Shown here one piece after another: positions 18,862 to 27,328 of a DNA stretch of 64,000 nt (the stretch's first letter is position 1; each line of letters begins with the position of its first letter). Below the pieces are notes generated by a model, which was not told the origin of the DNA, did not search any database, and worked only from the letters and a program-made list of their open reading frames with translations. The stretch covers positions 107,341-171,340 of the forward strand of contig CASFPH010000003.1 in assembly GCA_949296645.1 (NCBI GenBank), in the 5' to 3' direction. A program made the position numbers and the translations under genes. This DNA comes from an uncultured Bacteroidales bacterium. GTDB taxonomy: Bacteria > Bacteroidota > Bacteroidia > Bacteroidales > UBA932.

Positions 18862-21800
18862 AATACAAAATAGGAACAAAGAACAGGCTTATCAGCGTGC
18901 CGGCTGTCATGCCTGCAACGATTACAAGAGACATAGGATACTGCAGGTCATCGCCCATGCTGCCCCTGACAAGGAACGGGCATACGGAAAGTATGGTGGT
19001 GAGCGAAGTCATTATTATGGCTTTCAGCCTCCTGTGTCCGGCGGTCATTATCGCTTCCCTGATTTCCATGCCGTCCTTACGCAGCTTGTTGATGGTGTCT
19101 ATCTTGAGTATGGAGTCGTTTATGACGATACCGGATACGACCACCAGACCTATCATGGACATCAGGTTTACCGATACTCCGCATATCCAGAGTACGGCAA
19201 GTGCGAAGAATAGGTCTATCACGATTTCGGACAATACTATCAGAGGCTGTACCAGCGATTCGAACTGGGATGCGAGTATGAGGTAGAGCAGCACTATAGA
19301 TATTATCAGTACCAGAATCATCTCCCGTACCATCTTCATGTTTGAAAAATACGAGCCGCTGAAATCGACTTCGAAGTCCCCGTTTTCCCTTATGGTCTCC
19401 CTTATTTCCGACATGAGTTCCGCAGGTTTCCTGTCTTCAAGCGAGAGTTCGAGAGGGTAGTAGTTGCCTTCGATGCCGGATACTATGCTTTTCAGGTCTT
19501 CCTCCCATGTCTGTTTCATGAATGAAGAGACTGGCATTTCGGTTCCTTCGGATGTGGTTATGAATGTCCCTTCCACAATATCGTCCAGACTGCGTCTGTC
19601 AACACCCATCACTACGGGAAGTGTGCGGTTGCCCTGGATTATCGTGAAAAGGTCGTTTTCGTTCAGAGAGTTCCTGAGTGCATCGAGCAGTGTCTCGTAT
19701 CCGATTCCGTACAGAATCATCATTTCCGGGTCCGCGACATACAGAACATCCTTCTTGAGAGGAAGGGGAGGAACTTCAATTCCTGGAACGGACCTGTCCA
19801 TATCGTCCAGAAGGTTCCCAAGGCGTCCGGCATCTATCCACGGCAGCGATGCGGGGCGGATTCTTGCGACCAGTTCCGCCTCGTTGTCGGAGAATACCAT
19901 GTCGAATATGTTTCCTGACGGTTCGAATGAAAATACGGCTTCAGGCCATTCCGATGATATGAGTTCCGAAACTTTGACGCGCATCCTTTCGAGGGATGAG
20001 GCATCCGGACATTTGATGTAAAGTACGGCTCCGGAAAGCGACGTGCCTTCGGTGTGGGAGAGCACGAACTGCTGGTTGCCGACCATCGACGTTGTCCTTA
20101 TGCCGCCGGCTTTTTCCGGGCCTGTCCCGGCACTTTCTTCAATCGCATTCTCTATGGATACGGTGCGGGCGGTATTGCTTTCAAGGGAAATGTTGTCGTT
20201 CCAGTCTATCTTCAGCAGTGTGTCCGTATATGTTATTTCCGGAAGTTTGCTTTTCGGCATCATTATCATGCAGACGGCTATTCCGGCAGCCGATATGCCG
20301 AATATGCTCCAGCCGAACCATCTGTGCCTGAAGAAGAATTCAAGCCCCTTTTCATACACGTGCGTTATGATGTCGAAGTTGAATCTGCTCAGGAACGGGC
20401 TCGGCCTGAATGACGGGAGTTTCCTGTACCAGCACCAGTAATATACCGGAATTACCGTTATGGTGACAAGGTATGCGGTAAGCAGCACTATGGTCACTGC
20501 CATTGCCTGATCGTAGAACATAGCCCCTGCGGTGCCGCTCACGAAAATGAGGGGTATGAATACCGCGCATGTCGTAAGTACGGAACTGAGCATGGGAGCC
20601 GTCACTTCGGACGTGCCTTTCAGCACTGCGGTCCTCAGATCGTCGCCGCGCATCCATCTTGCCGTTATGTTGTCCGTAAGCACGATCGTGTTGTCAACCA
20701 TCATGCCGACCCCGAGCAGGAGTCCCGACAGTGAGATGATGTTAATGGTTAGTCCTGCGAGGTGGAATACGAGTATTGAGAATATCAGTGCCGACGGGAT
20801 GGTGAAGGCCACGAGGGCCGGTGAACGGAAGTCCTGCATGAAGAGGAAGATGATTATGCAGGCGAGTATTATGCCGACTATGATGTTCTGTACAAGATTG
20901 CTTATGGAGTATTCCAACAGTTCGGTCTGGTCTCTCGTTATTGTGAACTCTATTTCGGGATAGTCTTTGGTGAACTGCTCCATCAGCGATTCCATGCTGT
21001 CCTTGAGGTCGGCCATCTTCGCATCGTTCTGTTTTATGACCGCCATGGAAATGGCATCCTTTCCGTCCGACCTGACAAGTCCGGTGCGTTTCACAGGGTG
21101 TTCTATTACGGATGCAAGGTCTCCGATGGTGAATATGCGCCCGTTCCTGTTGATGCGTATGTTCTCGATGTCGTCCTTGTCCGCTGCGACAGACTGGAAT
21201 TTCACGCTGTACGTATATTCCCCGTCCCTTATGGACAGGTTACCGAGTTTTATATCCGCGGATTTTACTGCTGATTCGAATTCCTGAAGCGTTATTCCTG
21301 CCTGTCTGAGGGCCGGTTCATCCGGAATCACGAGCAGTTCCGGCTCCACATATCCGCTGATGTCCACCATTGCCACCTGCGGGAGCTGTTCTATTCTTTT
21401 CGATATGACTTCGGAGGCGAACATGCTCAGTTCGGAAAACTCTTCAGATACGGGGAAGAGTTCCCTGTCCGTATCTTCTTCCCTGACCGTTGTTTCGCCG
21501 TTTTTGAGTGTCAGGTTCACATAAAAGGCAGGTATGTCCGAAGCTCCCGCCTTGAGTACTTTCGGCCTGTCTATATTGCGTAGCGAACCCATGGACCTGT
21601 CTATCTTTTCATTTACCTCGATGAACACGTAGTCCATGTCAGCTCCCTGCGCGAAATCGAGCCTTATCCTGCCGTTTCCGTCGCTTGCTTCGCTGCGTAC
21701 TTCTTCAAGATAACTTATTTGCACGAGGTTCTGTCTCAACGGGCGCAGCACCGTCTCGTCTATTTCCCTTGAAGAGAGTCCTGGTGCCGTTACCTGAACG

Positions 21801-21931
21801 GTTATGTTGGGTATGTCGATGTCTGGAATCAGCGATACAGGCAGCATGCGTATCGACACGATTCCCAGTACCATGATCACAAGCAGTCCCATGGTGACCG
21901 TGATAGGTCTGTCAATCAGCTTTTTCAGCAT
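18836..21931 (-). CDS. RND-family efflux transporter, first permease of a tandem pair
   Basis: This 1,031-residue RND protein begins MLKKLIDRPITVTMGLLVIM (helix 1), with the typical VQVTAPGLSSREIDETVL near residues 46-63. Helix 4 contains GVGMMVDNTIVLTDN, with a single acidic residue near 413. The C-terminal helices include MIGLVVVSGIVINDSILKID. It starts 22 nt after the adaptor gene. The two permeases differ in sequence and overlap at their junction, which favours co-translation and a mixed complex. It resembles the AcrB/MdtC superfamily rather than the metal-exporting group, but substrate prediction from sequence is weak. Confidence 0.93.
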   Translation of the reverse strand: MLKKLIDRPITVTMGLLVIMVLGIVSIRMLPVSLIPDIDIPNITVQVTAPGLSSREIDETVLRPLRQNLVQISYLEEVRSEASDGNGRIRLDFAQGADMDYVFIEVNEKIDRSMGSLRNIDRPKVLKAGASDIPAFYVNLTLKNGETTVREEDTDRELFPVSEEFSELSMFASEVISKRIEQLPQVAMVDISGYVEPELLVIPDEPALRQAGITLQEFESAVKSADIKLGNLSIRDGEYTYSVKFQSVAADKDDIENIRINRNGRIFTIGDLASVIEHPVKRTGLVRSDGKDAISMAVIKQNDAKMADLKDSMESLMEQFTKDYPEIEFTITRDQTELLEYSISNLVQNIIVGIILACIIIFLFMQDFRSPALVAFTIPSALIFSILVFHLAGLTINIISLSGLLLGVGMMVDNTIVLTDNITARWMRGDDLRTAVLKGTSEVTAPMLSSVLTTCAVFIPLIFVSGTAGAMFYDQAMAVTIVLLTAYLVTITVIPVYYWCWYRKLPSFRPSPFLSRFNFDIITHVYEKGLEFFFRHRWFGWSIFGISAAGIAVCMIMMPKSKLPEITYTDTLLKIDWNDNISLESNTARTVSIENAIEESAGTGPEKAGGIRTTSMVGNQQFVLSHTEGTSLSGAVLYIKCPDASSLERMRVKVSELISSEWPEAVFSFEPSGNIFDMVFSDNEAELVARIRPASLPWIDAGRLGNLLDDMDRSVPGIEVPPLPLKKDVLYVADPEMMILYGIGYETLLDALRNSLNENDLFTIIQGNRTLPVVMGVDRRSLDDIVEGTFITTSEGTEMPVSSFMKQTWEEDLKSIVSGIEGNYYPLELSLEDRKPAELMSEIRETIRENGDFEVDFSGSYFSNMKMVREMILVLIISIVLLYLILASQFESLVQPLIVLSEIVIDLFFALAVLWICGVSVNLMSMIGLVVVSGIVINDSILKIDTINKLRKDGMEIREAIMTAGHRRLKAIIMTSLTTILSVCPFLVRGSMGDDLQYPMSLVIVAGMTAGTLISLFFVPILYYEVYRFRK

Positions 21932-21952
21932 CGGTTCCGGTTTTTGAATGAT

Positions 21953-23050
21953 TTATTTCCCGTCCTTTATGGTTACTTCAGTGCCGTCGGCAATGTTGAG
22001 GTTGCCGCTTGTTATTATCATGTCGCCTTCTGAAAGTTCGGCACCCCTCTCTTTGTTGGCTGTTACGGAGTGGCTGTCCGAGTTGGACATGAGCACGTTG
22101 ACATATGTCCATACGGCCTTTCCTCCGGAATATCTGAAGAGCACTTCCTGGTTGTCCCTTATCACGACGGCGCTTCTCGGCACCACAAGCTGTCCCGGAA
22201 CATCCTTTTCGACTATGACTTTGACATTCATGCCGTCAATCAGTTTCCCGTTGTTCCTGATGGAAGCCGTCACGGTTATCTGTCCGTTCTTGTCGACAGC
22301 AGGGTTGACCGTCCGTACCGTACCTGTTGCGGTAATGCTTCTGTCAGCATAAGGAATGACCTTGACCGTAAGTCCCTTTTCTATGAAAGGATACTCCGAT
22401 TCGAGTATCGAGAATTTTACATCCAGTTCCGAGTCGTTTATCAGCGTGCAGGCAGGTTCCGAAGTCGTGCGGTCATATTGTCTTATATCGAGGTCCGCTA
22501 TCCTGCCTCCGAAAGGGACCGTGATGACGCAGCCTTTCAGGTCGTTTTCCGCCTTCCTGTAGTTGTTCACCGCATCGTCATATCCCGAGCGCATCTTCGC
22601 CATGGCCAGAATATCATCCGGTACTGAAGCCGTGTCCTTTGTCAGATAACCCTGCCTTGCCAGAAAATCGTAAAGGTCAAGTTCCGCCTTTTTCAGCGAT
22701 ATTACTGCGGAATTCAGTGCAAGCTGCTGATTCTCCATGAACAGCACTGCAACAGTGTCTCCCTTGTTGACGAGCGAGCCGTCCTCGACTCTGATGTCAG
22801 ATATGGTCCCGCTGCTTGAGAAATTGAGCGAGCTTCGGGATGCGGCAGAAAGTTTGCCGTTGGAAATCAGCTGGTTGTGGAATGCTGTCCTTTCAAGTTT
22901 CATTACATCCACAACATTCTGCTGCGGAGCGTATTCCAGGCGTGCGGCTGATCCGGATCCGGAGTCTTTCCCGTCATTGTTCCCGCATGATATCATGCAA
23001 AGCGAAAGTGCCGATACGCATGTTGCAAGAGTCAGGTGTTTTAGTTTCAT
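21953..23050 (-). CDS. RND efflux periplasmic adaptor (membrane fusion protein), lipoprotein
   Basis: This 365-residue protein has a lipoprotein signal (SLCMISC). Its barrel-sandwich hybrid halves are split by a helical hairpin: SSLNFSSSGTISDIRVEDGS, then GDTVAVLFMENQQLALNSAV, and later KGCVITVPFGGRIADLDIR-like sequence. A beta-barrel domain follows (TGTVRTVNPAVDKNGQITVT, then DGMNVKVIVEKD). It links the two RND permeases downstream to an outer-membrane factor located elsewhere. It is the first normal-GC gene after the AT-rich block and lies 15 nt after the thioredoxin-like lipoprotein gene, so it may now be transcribed with the acquired genes. Confidence 0.92.
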   Translation of the reverse strand: MKLKHLTLATCVSALSLCMISCGNNDGKDSGSGSAARLEYAPQQNVVDVMKLERTAFHNQLISNGKLSAASRSSLNFSSSGTISDIRVEDGSLVNKGDTVAVLFMENQQLALNSAVISLKKAELDLYDFLARQGYLTKDTASVPDDILAMAKMRSGYDDAVNNYRKAENDLKGCVITVPFGGRIADLDIRQYDRTTSEPACTLINDSELDVKFSILESEYPFIEKGLTVKVIPYADRSITATGTVRTVNPAVDKNGQITVTASIRNNGKLIDGMNVKVIVEKDVPGQLVVPRSAVVIRDNQEVLFRYSGGKAVWTYVNVLMSNSDSHSVTANKERGAELSEGDMIITSGNLNIADGTEVTIKDGK

Positions 23051-23065
23051 AGTGTAGTCGGAAAA

Positions 23066-23650
23066 TTACTCTCTGTTAATTTTATCCCAAGTCTTCATGT
23101 GCTCCATATTGTTTAGAACACTAATAAATAATTCCCATAGGTCACCGGATATAATAGGATTTCCCACAAAAATAGGTTTTTTATCTGCATCAAGTAAAAA
23201 AATATGAAATTTCTTATTTGTGGGTATATATTTGTTAATCTCTCTAAAAGAGCCTGTAAAATCTATATATATAGGATATTCGAAGTTTTTTATAATAATT
23301 TTCTCAATCAGATTATCATAATCCTCAATTTTTGGTGAGAAAATGGGCATTATATCGAAAGTTTTTAATGTGTCGGATAATTTATATATATCTATAAATT
23401 TATCTAAGTTTTCAACTTGCCGCTCTCCACATGATAAAGTATCATAATATATAATGAGAGTAGGCCGATATGTACATGTATCAATTATTGTTTGCTCCCT
23501 GTTTTTAATAACTTGTAAATCAGTCGGTATTGTTATCGTTTTTTTACTAAAATCTTGAAGTATTTTTTTTGTCTCTTTGTCTTGATTAGAACATGACGAT
23601 ATGATTATAAAATATATTATTAATAAAACAATACTTCTTTTTTTTGTCAT
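23066..23650 (-). CDS. Thioredoxin-fold (redoxin-like) lipoprotein with a single active-site-like Cys
   Basis: This 194-residue lipoprotein (IIISSC) is very AT-rich. After the signal it has a strand PTLIIYYDTLSCGERQVENL (about 64-83) in the place of a redox motif, then helices, YPIYIDFTGSFREINKYIP and FLLDADKKPIFVGNPI. This layout matches a Bacteroidota family of small redoxin-like lipoproteins that I recall beside 6-bladed propeller and NVEALA-type peptide genes. Relatives usually carry CxxC there; here only one Cys follows the strand (SCGE), so dithiol chemistry would need a second partner. It lies 15 nt after the propeller gene and 15 nt before the adaptor gene, suggesting one transcript. 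Confidence 0.7.
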   Translation of the reverse strand: MTKKRSIVLLIIYFIIISSCSNQDKETKKILQDFSKKTITIPTDLQVIKNREQTIIDTCTYRPTLIIYYDTLSCGERQVENLDKFIDIYKLSDTLKTFDIMPIFSPKIEDYDNLIEKIIIKNFEYPIYIDFTGSFREINKYIPTNKKFHIFLLDADKKPIFVGNPIISGDLWELFISVLNNMEHMKTWDKINRE

Positions 23651-23665
23651 AGTATTAAAATAATA

Positions 23666-24715
23666 TTAATTATGATTCAGTAATTCAAAAGGAATAGCAT
23701 ATATTACAGTATTCTGGTCAGATTCTATGAATAGATAAATATTCTTTTCATCGCTTGTATATGATAAAAAGTTTAAAGGTTTGCTGCTGATAGCATAATT
23801 AGTATAATTTTCAGACTTGTTGTCCAATACTCCTATATTAAGGATAAAACCGTCAAAATAAAGAAAATAAAAGTGATGGAATTTTTCACATACATATGAG
23901 ATGAACCCGGAATGTCGTTCTCTCCAATTGGAATCCTGCAGCTTTTCCAAGATGTCATATTCATCGTTGTCTTCTGAAAGCGGAGGATAGTTTCTATCAT
24001 TAAAATTTATTTCATATGCTTTAGTTATTTTTTTGTCAGGAGTTATTCTATAAATATCTCTTCCCAATTGATTCCAATATAAAGCACTATTGCTATCTTC
24101 TGATAAAATCAAAGGATAACCCAACCTTAAGCCATTGGTTCTTTGTTTTGTTCCTATTCTCCCCGCATATGAAAAATCCGTATCATAGTAAGCAATATCC
24201 GGAACTCTGTCAGGTTCTCTGTAAATACATCGTCCGATATAGCCGTTTCCAAGTGGTAAAAAAATTTGAGCTGGAATATAACCATTTTTTGTTGTTTTTT
24301 CTATAGAATATGCTTTTTTTAAGTTTGCATCAATATCGTAGGATAGAATCTTATATCCATTTATATCATAAATAAAAATGGTAGAATCTTTAATCCAAAA
24401 GTCATTGATGCCGATATATTCATTATTAGCTCTTCCTTTCTTTCCAATTTGGGTTATGAAATTACCGTCTTTTGAAAATTTTAATAACTTTCCACTCGAT
24501 GATATGATAAATGAATTGTCAATACATTGTACTTTGTGAATTAATCCTATAGTACTATTATTATCTGTTTCTTTCAATATGATAGAATCCATGTCAGATA
24601 AAGCGATTGTTTTATTCTGATATGCATTATTAACATTGATTATTTTAAAGGTGTCATCATTTGTGGAGCATGAGGAGATAATTGCCAATGTTAATAATAT
24701 TAAAAATACTTTCAT
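23666..24715 (-). CDS. 6-bladed beta-propeller lipoprotein (DUF5128-like), AT-rich copy
   Basis: This 349-residue lipoprotein (LAIISSCSTNDDTF; acidic residues just after the Cys suit surface export) has propeller blades such as TQIGKKGRANNEYIGINDFW, then IFIYDINGYKILSYDIDA, and YWNQLGRDIYRITPDK. It matches the GC-normal copy at 14608-15717 along its length, so the two are paralogues of different history. It follows the Cys-rich peptide gene (188-nt gap with a hairpin) and precedes the redoxin-like gene by 15 nt. Role unknown. It may bind the peptide or its modifying partner. Confidence 0.87.
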   Translation of the reverse strand: MKVFLILLTLAIISSCSTNDDTFKIINVNNAYQNKTIALSDMDSIILKETDNNSTIGLIHKVQCIDNSFIISSSGKLLKFSKDGNFITQIGKKGRANNEYIGINDFWIKDSTIFIYDINGYKILSYDIDANLKKAYSIEKTTKNGYIPAQIFLPLGNGYIGRCIYREPDRVPDIAYYDTDFSYAGRIGTKQRTNGLRLGYPLILSEDSNSALYWNQLGRDIYRITPDKKITKAYEINFNDRNYPPLSEDNDEYDILEKLQDSNWRERHSGFISYVCEKFHHFYFLYFDGFILNIGVLDNKSENYTNYAISSKPLNFLSYTSDEKNIYLFIESDQNTVIYAIPFELLNHN

Positions 24716-24850
24716 GAGGTTATATTTACAAAAAATAAGTATTAATTAATGTGTAATAATTGCAAATCGTTGTGTTAATTGAATTATATTGACATATTAT
24801 ACTCCAATTATATTCTTATTTTTTAATTTTTTGAGTTAATAAAATACTTA

Positions 24851-24884
24851 AAATCTGTGCCAAAATACTCTTTGACACAGATTT
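24851..24884 (-). terminator. Hairpin between the Cys-rich peptide gene and the propeller gene
   Basis: AAATCTGTG (24851-24859) pairs perfectly with CACAGATTT (24876-24884). On the minus strand it follows the peptide gene and is succeeded by a T-rich but interrupted tract. It could be a partial terminator that leaves the peptide more abundant than downstream genes. Confidence 0.4.
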
Positions 24885-24903
24885 ATGTCAAATTGATAAA
24901 GGT

Positions 24904-25218
24904 TTAAAATTCGTCAATAAAACAACATATGCATTTAATAGAACAACAAGCAAAAAATCCATCAGCACAAGTTACACTGCAGGATGCTGTTGTGCCAAAA
25001 CCGACAATCTCAATGCCACCTTCTACAGAACAAGATGTTGAACCAATTCCTCCATTATAGCAGTTTTCGCATACTGTTCTATCATCTGTGTCGTTTAGCA
25101 TTTTTGCATTGATTTCCCAATAACTATTCCAGTTATCAGGTGTCACGAAAGCTTTAAGAGAAATTGTAGAAACAACGGTTAAAAAAGAACCTAATAAAAT
25201 AATACATAAGTTTTTCAT
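24904..25218 (-). CDS. Small secreted Cys-rich peptide, NVEALA-like
   Basis: This 104-residue precursor has a signal peptide (MKNLCIILLGSFLTVVSTIS, then LKAF). Near residue 34 comes INAKMLND, resembling the NVEAL motif that marks the end of the leader in NVEALA-type Bacteroidales peptides. The last 58 residues hold ten cysteines: TVCENC, then TSC, ASCSVTC, FACCSIKC and ICCF. Gly/Ser/Thr linkers separate them. Such a density suggests multiple disulfides or metal binding outside the cytoplasm. It lies in an AT-rich block just upstream of a propeller lipoprotein and a redoxin-like lipoprotein, the usual setting of this peptide class as I recall it. Function unknown. Confidence 0.72.
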   Translation of the reverse strand: MKNLCIILLGSFLTVVSTISLKAFVTPDNWNSYWEINAKMLNDTDDRTVCENCYNGGIGSTSCSVEGGIEIVGFGTTASCSVTCADGFFACCSIKCICCFIDEF

Positions 25219-25265
25219 AATGAAAATGATTTAAAAGATTACTTATGCAAGTATACTAAAAATAA

Positions 25266-25451
25266 TCAACATTTCAAATATTTTAAGCGGTTTATAGTGT
25301 CAGGAAAAGTGTATGTGAAAATTCTGTCATCATCATCTACTCCGTACAGAATTCCTGTTTTTTCATACGTAAATATAAGTGTTTCTAATTCATTAATATT
25401 CAATACTATTTCACAACTCGCATGAGTTATGAAACAAACAAAACTTAGCAC
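25266..25451 (-). pseudogene. C-terminal remnant of a beta-propeller protein
   Basis: The frame ends with TLIFTYEKTGILYGVDDDDR followed by IFTYTFPDTINRLKYLKC, a typical last propeller blade (compare LYLYGIDEKHCIISIYTI at the end of the 27328-28458 protein). No upstream part is present: it abuts the IS110-family element. It is AT-rich like its downstream neighbours. It is probably the tail of a gene cut by the insertion and later deleted further. Confidence 0.55.
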
Positions 25452-25454
25452 TTG

Positions 25455-25648
25455 TCGTTACGACAAATGCGAACTTGAGAGAAATAGAAAGACAGCTAAA
25501 GAGTATAAACTTTCATACACGTGCTTGGAGACACAATCATGGGTGCTTAGCTGTTGAGATCAGTTTCATATGCGGCTTAGCTCTCAATTCCGAGCGTACA
25601 CCAGAAAAAATCGACCTTTGCTTCCTACCGATATTTGATTGTACTTTG
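25455..25648 (-). ncRNA. Candidate bridge RNA (seekRNA) region of the IS110-family element
   Basis: IS110-family elements encode a guide RNA in a noncoding end; in the IS1111 subgroup it lies on the 3' side of the transposase gene. Here the longer noncoding end (about 200 nt) is the 3' one and has no open frame matching a protein family. I did not fold it, so the assignment rests on position only. Confidence 0.3.
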
Positions 25649-25649
25649 T

Positions 25650-26910
25650 CTATGATGTTATAATTGAAGGTTGTGGCGATAGCGCCACATTGAAGCCCAG
25701 TTTCCGTATCTCTCTCTGCAGGTATGACAAACGTTTTTTCTGAGTCCTCTCATTCAAGTACTCCGCCCCCAACTCGTTGTATGACACATTGTCTGCAAGA
25801 ATGTGGTAGACAGACTTCAGGATCGAATGTCCTACTGCTATCAAGGCTCTCTTCTTGCCTCGTCTTGCTGCCAACCTATGATATCTCGCTGAATAGAATG
25901 TGTCTTTGGTACGAGTGGCGGCCCACGCCGCTTCGGTCAATACGGACTTTACATGCTTGTTGCCGGGTGTTATTCGCGAACTTTTTTTTACCCGCACTCT
26001 CGTTGTTTCCGGGCGATATTCCTGCCCATGATGCTATATGCTTCTCTCTCGGGAATGTACTCATGTCAAGTCCAATCTCTGCAATGAGATCCTCCACGGT
26101 TTTCGTACTCAGACCGGGTACTTTCTTGAGCAACTCCATCACATTCTCATATGGACGGAGAACTTCACGTATGCGATGATTCAATTCATTAACATTAGAT
26201 TCCAGGGAATCTATGTTCTTCTGTATCAACTGAAGCATATAGATGTTGTGATCCGTAATATATCCCTTGCAGGCTTCATACAGGTCTGTCTTGCTACTGG
26301 ACAGCTTGCCATGATATACATTGTCAATATCATCCATCGTCACAGACCTGCCGCTGCAGAGAATATCTATCAACTTGGTGGCAGTAACTCCGCTGAGACT
26401 ACTCAACACACATGACAACTTCACATTGCAATCTTCCAAAACCCGAATAATGCGGTTCTTCTCCGAAGCAATCTCTTCTATAAGCTTCTTGCGGTAACGG
26501 GTCAGATCACGTAACTCGCGTTGCTCTCGAGGAGGTATGTAGCTCGGCTTCAGCAGACCGGCTAGCAATAACTTGCAGATCCATTTGCTGTCCTTGCGGT
26601 CTGTCTTGTGACCGGGAACACTCTTTATGTGCTGAGCATTCACTATCCAAACTTTAATACCGCTTGGCTCAAGAATGTGATACACCGGCTTCCAATATAC
26701 TCCAGTGCTCTCCATCGCAACATGTGTTACTTCATTCTCTATTAGCCAATCTCTCAATTCTGTCAAAGAACTCGTAAAGGCTGTGAACTCCCGTGTCTCC
26801 TCTTTCAATCCTACGCCGTTTATGGTTGCCACTATCACCTTTTTGTGTACATCTATCCCGCATCCTCGGGATATCACCTGCGTGAATTCTACTTTCCGGT
26901 TCGTTTCCAT
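25650..26910 (-). pseudogene. IS110-family transposase, frameshifted at an A8 run
   Basis: The first frame starts at 26910 and shows the DEDD-type N-terminal domain (GIDVHKKVIVATI, then HVAMESTGVYWKPVYHIL, AQHIKSVPGHKTDRKDSKW) and a long helical middle. It then reaches the C-terminal transposase domain (VPGLSTKTVEDLIAEIGLDM, then HIASWAGISPGNNESAGKKK). There the gene passes eight A residues (about 25982-25989) and changes frame. The other frame carries the family's ending (SSRITPGNKHVKSVLTEAAW, then ARRGKKRALIAVGHSILKSV). One A fewer would restore a protein of about 420 residues. Natural mutation, sequencing error or slippage are all possible. Confidence 0.85.
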
Positions 26911-27000
26911 GGCGCTTGTGACTTTGGTTAGTTCACAAACTTACGAATTAAAGCACTAATTCACGCACTGCACCCTATATTTTCATTATCATGCGTGACG

Positions 27001-27328
27001 ATTATTCGTCATGGGTGTTTCATTATATGAAACAGCCTTGATCTTTTCATCAGGAATAATTTCATATATAAAGTTGCCTTCCCAATCTATAGTCGTAAAT
27101 GTGTATTTGTTGTAATTGTTCCGGGTTTGAAGTTTTAAGAATTATAATAGTGTCTGAAGTAAAAATGTTAGTTATACCGACAGGTGCATTGCTTTTCAGT
27201 TCAAACTGTTTCCCGTTTAGAGAAAATGAATTTACAATCTTTGCATGTTTTATTTTACAATTGAAAACATTCTCTTTCTCTGAACATGAGAGCAGTACTA
27301 AAAGCAATGCACAGTATAAGTATTTCAT
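27001..27328 (-). pseudogene. N-terminal lipoprotein remnant next to the IS element
   Basis: From the ATG at 27328, which shares one base with the preceding gene's stop (TAATG), the frame encodes a lipoprotein signal (MKYLYCALLLVLLSC). Beta-rich sequence follows (FELKSNAPVGITNIFTSDTI) up to a stop at 27062. An overlapping frame from about 27120 reads TTIDWEGNFIYEIIPDEKIK, which looks like a propeller blade, so a frameshift near 27120 is likely. The gene then stops at the IS110 boundary. It is AT-rich, unlike the propeller gene upstream. It may be the front part of the fragment at 25266-25451. Confidence 0.5.

Larger units (their letters stand above)
25452..27000 (-). mobile_element. IS110-family insertion sequence, degenerate (ends approximate)
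   Basis: About 1.5 kb contains a broken IS110-type transposase gene plus about 200 nt of noncoding sequence on its 3' side and about 90 nt on its 5' side. Small palindromes mark both edges: TTGTCG-tta-CGACAA (25453-25467) and TGACGA-ttat-TCGTCA (near 26995-27010). Both flanks carry propeller-gene fragments. The exact ends and target duplication cannot be fixed without another copy; IS110 elements often leave no clear terminal repeats. Confidence 0.7.

Noticed and set aside
20043..21287. Several plus-strand frames inside the RND genes
   Set aside because: Both RND proteins are complete on the minus strand with expected transmembrane and loop features; the plus-strand frames are shadows.
25980..25992. 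Programmed frameshift of the IS110-type transposase at A8
   Set aside because: Programmed shifts are not known to me for this family, and the flanking frames overlap by only a few codons. A homopolymer mutation or read error is simpler, so I list it as a pseudogene.
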